Assembly (NCBI GenBank): GCA_035489015.1
Contig: DATHKR010000326.1
Span: forward strand, 18,405 to 82,404
Length of the DNA stretch: 64,000 nt
Direction: 5' to 3'
Source: DATFRY01 sp035489015
Lineage (GTDB): Bacteria > Myxococcota_A > Polyangia > Haliangiales > Haliangiaceae
Below the pieces are notes generated by a model. The model worked only from the letters and a program-made list of their open reading frames with translations, did not search any database and was not told the origin of the DNA. Numbering within the stretch: position 1 is the stretch's first letter; each line of letters begins with the position of its first letter. Positions 58,338 to 64,000 of the stretch are shown in pieces. The translations under genes were made by a program, and so were the position numbers.

Positions 58338-59321
58338 GTGTCCGCCGCCCGCCGCCGCCTGTGGAGCGAGATGCTCCCCTACGACGCGATCGTCGAGCCG
58401 TCGCTCCTGGCCGAGCTGGCCGGTCGCCGGATCGATCTCCTGGTCGCGGTCACGCCGCCGACGGTGAGTCGGGCGGCGGCCCTGGTCGGCGCCTGCCGCG
58501 CGGCCGGGGTCGGGATCGGGCTGTGGCCGATGGTGGACGATCGCGACGGGCGCTGGCCCAGCGCCGCCAACGCGGCCCTGTTCGCCCGCTTCTGTCGCGA
58601 GCTGATGGGGGGCCTGCGCGCGGCCGGTGCGCTGCCGGACGAGATCGCGCTCGACCTCGAGCCGCCGATCGACCGCGTGCGCGGGATGCTGGCCGGGCGG
58701 GCGCGCGCGCTGTTCCAGCTGCCCGACCCGGACGGCGGCCGCGCCCTGGCCGGGCTGGTCGACGAGCTGCGCGGCGACGCGGTGCGGGTGTCCGCCGCGG
58801 TCACCCCGCTGGTGATGCTTCCGTCGGGGCTGGCCAGCCGCGGCTGGCAGCGTCTGCTCGGCACCCCGGTGGATGGGGTCGGGTTCGACGCGGTCAACGC
58901 GATGGCCTACACGTCGCTGTTCGAGGGCTACTCGCGCGGGGCCCTGCGGCGCCCCGACGCGCTGGCGCTCCTGCGCGCGATCGCGGCGACGTGCGCGGCG
59001 AGGTGGGGCCCGTCAGCGGCAATCTCCCTCGGCGTGGTCGGCCTGGGCGCGCTCGGCGACGAGCGAGCGTACCGATCGCCGCGCGAGCTGGCCGAGGACG
59101 TGGCGGTGGCCGAGGCGGCCGGCATCGAGGAGGTGGTGCTGTTCGCGCTCGACGGCGTCCTCGCCCGGCCGCCGCGAGAGCCGTGGCTCGACGCGCTCTG
59201 CGGGGCCGACCCGGTCGCGGTCGAAGCGCGCCGCACGGCCCGCTCGGTGGCGGCGCTCGCCGCGGGATCGGCGATCGGGGTGGTGGCGGCCGGCGCGGGA
59301 CGGCTCGTCGGGCGCGGTTGA
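58338..59321 (+). CDS. TIM-barrel-like hypothetical protein
   Basis: A 327-residue protein not assigned to a named family. Alternating strands and helices, with DLLVAVTPP, IGLWPMVDDRDGRW, EIALDLEPPI and VDGVGFDAVNAMAYTSLF, resemble a glycoside-hydrolase or polysaccharide-deacetylase-related TIM barrel. LDLEPP could carry a catalytic acid pair, as in GH18-like proteins (DxxE). The C-terminus ends in a hydrophobic segment (ARSVAALAAGSAIGVVAAGA) that may be a membrane anchor. The GTG at 58338 is preferred; ATG at 58371 is an alternative. Function unproven. Confidence 0.6.
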   Translation: MSAARRRLWSEMLPYDAIVEPSLLAELAGRRIDLLVAVTPPTVSRAAALVGACRAAGVGIGLWPMVDDRDGRWPSAANAALFARFCRELMGGLRAAGALPDEIALDLEPPIDRVRGMLAGRARALFQLPDPDGGRALAGLVDELRGDAVRVSAAVTPLVMLPSGLASRGWQRLLGTPVDGVGFDAVNAMAYTSLFEGYSRGALRRPDALALLRAIAATCAARWGPSAAISLGVVGLGALGDERAYRSPRELAEDVAVAEAAGIEEVVLFALDGVLARPPREPWLDALCGADPVAVEARRTARSVAALAAGSAIGVVAAGAGRLVGRG

Positions 59322-59343
59322 GCGAGCGATCGGCGGGGAGAGC

Positions 59344-59435
59344 GGCCGGGCAGGGCGGCCGGGGCAGGGCGGCGGGGCAGGGCGGCGGGGCAGAGCGGCG
59401 GGGCAGCGCGGCCGGGCAGCGCGGCCAGGCAGAGC
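59344..59435 (+). repeat. Seven-copy 13-bp tandem repeat
   Basis: Seven consecutive copies of GGCSGGGCAGNGC (one copy is 14 bases) fill 59344-59435. The first five copies vary mainly at base 4 and base 11; the last has an A at position 5. The array lies in the 293-base gap between the TIM-barrel gene and the VIT/vWA gene. The rest of the gap is GC-rich, with further GCCGGC-type direct repeats at about 59495-59555, and holds no gene. Confidence 0.85.
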
Positions 59436-59614
59436 CGATCGATCCCGGGCCTCGCGGACTCGCGGACCTGCGTCGCCGCGCGCACTTGCGCGGGCGCCGG
59501 CTCCCCGCCGGCTGCCCGCCGGCCTCCTCGCCGGCCTCGCCGCCGGGCCGACCGCTTGCAGCGCATCGGGCCCCGCGACAGATCGGCCGGGGTCGCCGCG
59601 CGTTTGGTCGGGGG

Positions 59615-62600
59615 ATGCAACGCGCCTGGATCGCTGCCGCTTTCGTCCCGCTCCTGTCCCTGGCCTGCTCCGAGCCGTCGGGAGGCAATGCGGTCGCACC
59701 CGCGCCTGGCCCGGCCGCGCGGGCCCTGGTCGCCGCGCGCCGCGCCCCGGTGCAGGCGCGCTCGTTCCGCTTCACCTCGTCGCGCGCGCCGAAGATCGCC
59801 GCCGGCGAGGCGCCGGTGAGCCTCACCGCCAGCGACGGGACCGGGCTGGCCCTGGTCTCGCTCCGCGCCGACGCGGTGGCCGACGCGCCGCTCGCCTTCA
59901 CCCAGGTCCACATGACCTTCGAGAACCCGGAGGACCGGGTCATCGAGGGCCAGTTCCGCATCACCCTGCCGACCGGCGCCACGGTCAGCCGCTTCGCGAT
60001 GAAGATCGACGAGCGCTGGCAGGAGGGCGAGGTGGTCGAGCTGCAGGCGGCGCGGCGCGCCTACGAGGAGTTCCTCCACCGCCGCCAGGACCCGGCCCTG
60101 CTCGAGCAGTCGCCGGGCAACGAGTTCAGCGCGCGAGTCTTCCCGATCCCGGCGCGCGGGCGCAAGGAGATCGTCCTTTCCTACTCGCAGGAGCTGGTGT
60201 CCGCCGGCGAGCCGTACCGCTTCCCGCTGCGCGGCCTGCCCTCGCTGGGCGAGCTCTCGATCCGCGTCTCCGCCGGCGGCGCGGTCGTCGCCGAGGACAA
60301 TCGCCGCGAGGTCGTCCCGGTCGAGGACTTCACGGTGCCGGCCGCTCGCCTGGGCGGCGGCGGCGCGCTGCATGCCGGCGACCTCGCGGTCGCGCGGGTG
60401 ACCCCGTCGATCGAGGACAGCCCCGACGAGATCGATTCGCTCCTGGTCCTGGTCGACACCAGCGCGTCGCGCGCGCTCGGCTTCGAGGATCAGGCCCGCA
60501 CCGTCGACAATCTGATGCGCGGGCTCGGCGATGGCGCCGGCGACCGACCGGTGCTGGTCGCCGCGTTCGATCAGGAGGTCGAGGTCATCCACAAGGGCGG
60601 CGCGCGCGGCTACCCCGCGGCGGCCGCGAAGCTGCTGGCCCGCAAGCCGCTCGGCGCGTCCGACCTGGGCGCGGCGCTGCGCTGGGCCGCGGACGCGCGC
60701 CACGACGGCGCGCCCTACCGGCGCGTGGTGCTGGTCAGCGACGGCGTGGCCACCGCCGGCGATCTCGACGCCGAGCCGCTGCGCGCGGCGGTCAAGGGCC
60801 TCGCCGCCGCCGGGGTCGAGCGGCTGGACGCGGTGGCGGTCGGCGGCATCCGCGACCAGGACCGCCTGGCCGCGCTGGTCACCGCCGGCCTGCCGCGCGA
60901 CGGCGCGGTGATCGACGGCAGCGGCGAGCCCGAGGCGATCGCGGACCGGCTCACCCGCCGGTCGCGGTCCGGGATCGTGGTCGCGGTCGAGGGCGCCGAC
61001 TGGTGGTGGCCGCGTCGGCTCGACGCGGTCCAGGCCGGCGACCAGGCGCTGATCTACGCCCGCATCCCCGAGGGCCGGTCGGTCCGCGTCCTGCTCGACG
61101 GCGCGCCGGTCGAGGTGCCCGCCTCGTCGGCGCGGGTCGAGCGGCCGCTGCTCGAGCGCGCGGTGGCGCGGGCCGAGATCGCGTCGCTGGTCGCCGAGCG
61201 CGACGCGCTCTCTCCGACCACCGAGCGCGCCCGGCGCGAGGAGCTGAAGGACCGCATCACCGCGGTGTCGACCGCCAAGCGCGTCCTCTCGCCGTTCACC
61301 GCGCTGCTCGTGCTCGAGACCGCGGACGACTACGCCCGCTTCGGCATCGACCGCAAGGCGCTCGCCGACATCCTCACCGTCCAGGACGGCGGCCTGGCCC
61401 TGGTCCACCGCGGCGAGCGCTCGCTCGTGATCGCGCGCCCGGTGCCGGACCGCCCCAAGATCGCGACCAAGGAAGAGCCGGCCAAGGGCAAGGCCGACGG
61501 CGACGTCGCCGACGACGAGGGTGAGGGCGCGGATCCGTCGGCCCGCGGCGCGCCGGCCGACAAGTCCGTCGCCGACGGCGTGCTCGAGGGCAGGAGAGTG
61601 GACTCTGTCGACGAGAAGAAGAAGCCCGAGGAGCGGGCCGACCTCGATGCGAACGAGCAGGGCGCCGCCCCGGTGACTCCCCCGGCCGAGGCCGCGCCGT
61701 CAGTCGCCGGCGCCGGCAACGCGGGCCCGACCGGCAGCCGCACGGAGGCCGACCGGGCCACGCCCGCGACGACGACGCCCGCGCCCGATCCCGCGCCCAC
61801 GCCCGAGCCCGCGCGGCAGCCCCTGGCTCGCCCCCCGACCCGCGACTCGATGCCTGATCAGGTCGCCGGCCAGAGCGAGGAGACAGACGTCGCGCGGGTC
61901 GACCCGTACACCGGGCGGTTCCGCGGCGTGATGCGGCTGCTCCGCCGCAAGAAGCTCGATGACGCCGCCGCGGCCGCGACCGCGTGGCGGGCCGAGGCCC
62001 CCGGCGACGTGATGGCGCTGGTCGCGCTCGGCGAGACCCTCGAGGCCAAGGGCGACCTCCGCCGCGCCGCCCGCGCCTACGGCTCGCTCATCGATCTCTT
62101 CCCCCAGCGAGCCGACCTGCGCCGGTTCGCCGGCGAGCGCCTGGACCGCATCGCCGATCCGGCCGCCCTCGCCCTCGCCGCCGACACCTACGCCCGGGCG
62201 GCCGAGCAGCGCGCCGATCACCCGTCCAGCCACCGGCTCCTCGCCATGGCGCTGCTGAAGCAGGGCAAGCACGAGCAGGCCTTCGCCGCCCTCGAGCACG
62301 GCCTGGCCCAGGAGTATCCGGACGGCCGCTTCGCCGGGGTGAGGCAGATCCTGGCCGAGGACATGGGCCTGGTCGCCGCCGCCTGGATCCGCGCCGAGCC
62401 GGCCCGCCGGGCCGAGATTCGCGCCCGCCTGCGCAAGGCCGGCGGCACCAGCGAGAACCAGCCGTCGATCCGCTTCGTCCTCCACTGGGAGACCGACGCC
62501 AACGACGTCGACTTCCACATCCACGACGGCGCCGGCAACCACGCCTTCTACAGCCAGCCGGAGCTCGCCTCGGGCGGCCGCCTCTACGCCGACGTCACCA

Positions 62601-62824
62601 CCGGCTACGGCCCCGAGTGCTTCACCATCCGCGGCCCGCGCAAGGGTCGCGCCTACCCCTACCGCCTCGAGGCCCACTACTACTCGCGAGGCCCGATGGG
62701 CTATGGCATGGGCAAGCTCGAGATCATCGAGCACGACGGAAACGGCGTGCTCCGCTTCGAGGAGCGCCCGTTCCAGATCATGCAGGACAACGCCTTTGTC
62801 GACCTCGGCAAGGTCCGCCGCTGA
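59615..62824 (+). CDS. VIT/vWA lipoprotein with TPR and DUF2135
   Basis: A 1,069-residue protein. A signal peptide ends VPLLSLACSEP (lipobox). The VIT domain (~50-200: LAFTQVHMTFENPEDRVIEG, GNEFSARVFPIPARGRKEIV) is followed by a vWA domain whose metal site DTSAS (LLVLVDTSASRALG) is complete. A long charged Pro/Ala/Asp linker (~610-760) leads to TPR-like helices (GDVMALVALGETLEAKGDL, SHRLLAMALLKQGKHEQAFA). The C-terminal ~120 residues are DUF2135 (WETDANDVDFHIHDGAGNHA). The same VIT-vWA-TPR-DUF2135 organisation is known in surface proteins of myxobacteria and planctomycetes, but its role is not established. ATG at 59615 lies in GGGGGATG. Extracellular adhesion is inferred. Confidence 0.9.
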   Translation: MQRAWIAAAFVPLLSLACSEPSGGNAVAPAPGPAARALVAARRAPVQARSFRFTSSRAPKIAAGEAPVSLTASDGTGLALVSLRADAVADAPLAFTQVHMTFENPEDRVIEGQFRITLPTGATVSRFAMKIDERWQEGEVVELQAARRAYEEFLHRRQDPALLEQSPGNEFSARVFPIPARGRKEIVLSYSQELVSAGEPYRFPLRGLPSLGELSIRVSAGGAVVAEDNRREVVPVEDFTVPAARLGGGGALHAGDLAVARVTPSIEDSPDEIDSLLVLVDTSASRALGFEDQARTVDNLMRGLGDGAGDRPVLVAAFDQEVEVIHKGGARGYPAAAAKLLARKPLGASDLGAALRWAADARHDGAPYRRVVLVSDGVATAGDLDAEPLRAAVKGLAAAGVERLDAVAVGGIRDQDRLAALVTAGLPRDGAVIDGSGEPEAIADRLTRRSRSGIVVAVEGADWWWPRRLDAVQAGDQALIYARIPEGRSVRVLLDGAPVEVPASSARVERPLLERAVARAEIASLVAERDALSPTTERARREELKDRITAVSTAKRVLSPFTALLVLETADDYARFGIDRKALADILTVQDGGLALVHRGERSLVIARPVPDRPKIATKEEPAKGKADGDVADDEGEGADPSARGAPADKSVADGVLEGRRVDSVDEKKKPEERADLDANEQGAAPVTPPAEAAPSVAGAGNAGPTGSRTEADRATPATTTPAPDPAPTPEPARQPLARPPTRDSMPDQVAGQSEETDVARVDPYTGRFRGVMRLLRRKKLDDAAAAATAWRAEAPGDVMALVALGETLEAKGDLRRAARAYGSLIDLFPQRADLRRFAGERLDRIADPAALALAADTYARAAEQRADHPSSHRLLAMALLKQGKHEQAFAALEHGLAQEYPDGRFAGVRQILAEDMGLVAAAWIRAEPARRAEIRARLRKAGGTSENQPSIRFVLHWETDANDVDFHIHDGAGNHAFYSQPELASGGRLYADVTTGYGPECFTIRGPRKGRAYPYRLEAHYYSRGPMGYGMGKLEIIEHDGNGVLRFEERPFQIMQDNAFVDLGKVRR

Positions 62825-62842
62825 GCCGGGCGAGCACCGCGC

Positions 62843-64000
62843 TCAGATGCCGAACGACCAGTTGAGCATGAGGCTGTGGTCGATGGCGTCGCGGGTGTCG
62901 AGGCGGAGCGCGCTGTACTCCAGCTTGAGCGCGCTCCACACGCTGGTGTCGAAGCGGGTGCCGACCAGGACCTCGGTCTGGTCGGCCGGGGTGGATGGGG
63001 TCGGGGTGTCGGGCATCGGGGTGTAGAACGGGTCGACGCCGCCGCGAGCGTCGACCCGCTCGACCTGGACGTACGGGGTGACCCGGCCGAACCGATAGCC
63101 GGCCACGACGAAGCCGTCGGTGGTGGTGAAGGTGTCGCCGTTGGCGCGGTGCCAGATGCCGTAGGCCTCGGCGATGAGGGTGAGCTCGGCGCCCCGGTAC
63201 GCGGAGTAAGCGTTGCCGATGTACTCGTCGATGCGCTCGTCGGGCAGGGCGGGGCGCACCGCGGCGTCCTCCGGCGCGATGCGGTCGTAGAGCCCGCCGA
63301 CGCCGACGCGCAGGTCGGGCAGGAGGCCCAGGTACTCCACCTTGACCCGGACCGCCTTGAAGCGGTTCGAGTCGTTGTTGAGGCGGATGTCGCCCTCGTC
63401 GTGGCCGCGCCCGTTGCCGACCCCGCCACCGACGGTGAGCGTGCCCGGGCCGGTCGGCAGCATCACGCCGCCCTCGACGCCGATCCAGTGGATCGGGAGG
63501 ATGCCGCCGCTGGTCTCGCCGCGCAGGGCGCGCGGCCGGCGGATCGGCAGGTGCAGCCAGGCGCCGTGGTGGAAGGCGGTGTTCCAGTAGCCGAGGTCGG
63601 TGTGGGTCCGGCCGCCGACCAGGAAGTAGCGCGGCCGCTGCCAGCGCACCGACAGTCGCTCGAGCTTCACCGCCTGCTGATTATCGCGGTTGGCGTCGAA
63701 CGCCACCTCGGCGGTGCCGAGCAGCGACTCGCCGAGCTGTCCGTTGATGAGGAGCGCGAGGGTGCCGAGGGTGAAGGTGGCGGTGTCCTCGCCCTCGGAC
63801 GGGGCCCGGCCGAGGAACGACGCGTCGCCGAACGCGTTCAGCGCGAAGCGGAGCCGGCGGGCGTCCAGGGTGGCGTCGGCGAAGGTCTGGATGTCCTGCG
63901 GCGTGTGGTCGGAGGTCGGGTCGCCGTCGGCGTCCGGGTCGGCGTAGGAGTCGGGCGCGGTGTGGCCGGCCGGCGCGGCCGGCTCGTCGCCGAACGACTG
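62843..64000 (-). CDS. Outer-membrane beta-barrel protein (partial, 5' end beyond window)
   Basis: The frame is open from the window edge to its stop at 62843, giving at least 385 residues. Alternating hydrophobic strands with aromatic girdles (FALNAFGDASFLGRAP, TFTLGTLALLINGQLGESLL, VRWQRPRYFLVGGRTHTDLG, FVVAGYRFGRVTPYVQVERV) and a C-terminal HSLMLNWSFGI ending in a hydrophobic residue suggest an outer-membrane barrel. A Pro/Asp-rich segment (YADPDADGDPTSDHTPQD) near the window edge could be a calcium-binding linker. A porin or phosphate-porin-like function is possible but not proven. It converges on the VIT/vWA gene, with 18 bases between the stops. Confidence 0.75.
   Translation of the reverse strand, partial: QSFGDEPAAPAGHTAPDSYADPDADGDPTSDHTPQDIQTFADATLDARRLRFALNAFGDASFLGRAPSEGEDTATFTLGTLALLINGQLGESLLGTAEVAFDANRDNQQAVKLERLSVRWQRPRYFLVGGRTHTDLGYWNTAFHHGAWLHLPIRRPRALRGETSGGILPIHWIGVEGGVMLPTGPGTLTVGGGVGNGRGHDEGDIRLNNDSNRFKAVRVKVEYLGLLPDLRVGVGGLYDRIAPEDAAVRPALPDERIDEYIGNAYSAYRGAELTLIAEAYGIWHRANGDTFTTTDGFVVAGYRFGRVTPYVQVERVDARGGVDPFYTPMPDTPTPSTPADQTEVLVGTRFDTSVWSALKLEYSALRLDTRDAIDHSLMLNWSFGI

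Overview
The window is very GC-rich DNA, densely packed with genes on both strands. The gene content points to a myxobacterium-like member of the Myxococcota. Many predicted lipoproteins have lipobox signal peptides. One secreted trypsin-like protease ends in a Cys, hydrophobic helix and Arg tail resembling the MYXO-CTERM sorting signal. There are also vWA/VIT and PD40 proteins, a lipoprotein caspase, a STAND-type regulator, and a 2,479-residue DUF4157 protein. No rRNA, tRNA, CRISPR array, intact insertion sequence or prophage was seen.

Layout. 1-9 kb: the 3' part of treY, then a minus-strand run (coiled-coil hypothetical, five-helix membrane protein, vWA lipoprotein), a biotin-dependent carboxyltransferase, a lower-GC stretch with a strong hairpin (7641-8028), and a small lipoprotein. 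8.6-10.9 kb: a TetR regulator divergent from a carotenoid oxygenase, with two matching palindromes between them. 11-13.1 kb: a secreted serine protease translationally coupled to a Cys-rich lipoprotein. 13.2-22 kb: the giant DUF4157 protein, an overlapping small acidic gene and a pseudokinase. 22-26 kb: DoxX and cupin genes, two VOC proteins, an Lrp-MarR pair and a PLP-dependent dehydratase-like enzyme. 26-33 kb: a STAND regulator, an M1 aminopeptidase and a nitronate monooxygenase. 33-40.6 kb: formate-tetrahydrofolate ligase, a malate synthase / long isocitrate lyase operon (glyoxylate shunt), and a glutathione-reductase-like enzyme. 40.6-49.8 kb: secreted and lipoproteins, an acyl-ACP desaturase, an MFS transporter, a lone LuxR-type HTH, an NAD-binding dehydrogenase, a DUF2785 lipoprotein, a PD40 protein and a SUI1/YciH factor. 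49.8-64 kb: the caspase/Sel1 lipoprotein, an SCP2 protein, RlpA, a lipoprotein, a cystathionine-beta-synthase-like enzyme, a MerR/TipA regulator, two glycosyltransferases, a TIM-barrel-like hypothetical, a 13-bp tandem repeat, a VIT/vWA/TPR/DUF2135 lipoprotein and a truncated outer-membrane protein.

The strongest candidate for an undescribed system is 13249-22017. The giant protein has an N-terminal DUF4157 (eCIS-core-type) domain with an HEAAH motif, two APGK motifs ahead of it, a central hydrophobic region, a tandem duplication, an HTHP-containing domain and a C-terminal D-x13-ExK signature that could be a PD-(D/E)XK nuclease. It overlaps by ATGA with a small acidic protein (candidate immunity), followed one base later by a kinase fold lacking catalytic residues. 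No secretion or contractile-injection structural genes lie in the window.

A second recurring signal is a TANNNT hexamer ending 5-8 bases before the start codon of many genes without a clear Shine-Dalgarno. This suggests leaderless transcription is common here. The clearest case is the merR promoter, where the -35 and -10 boxes are 19 bases apart around a perfect palindrome.
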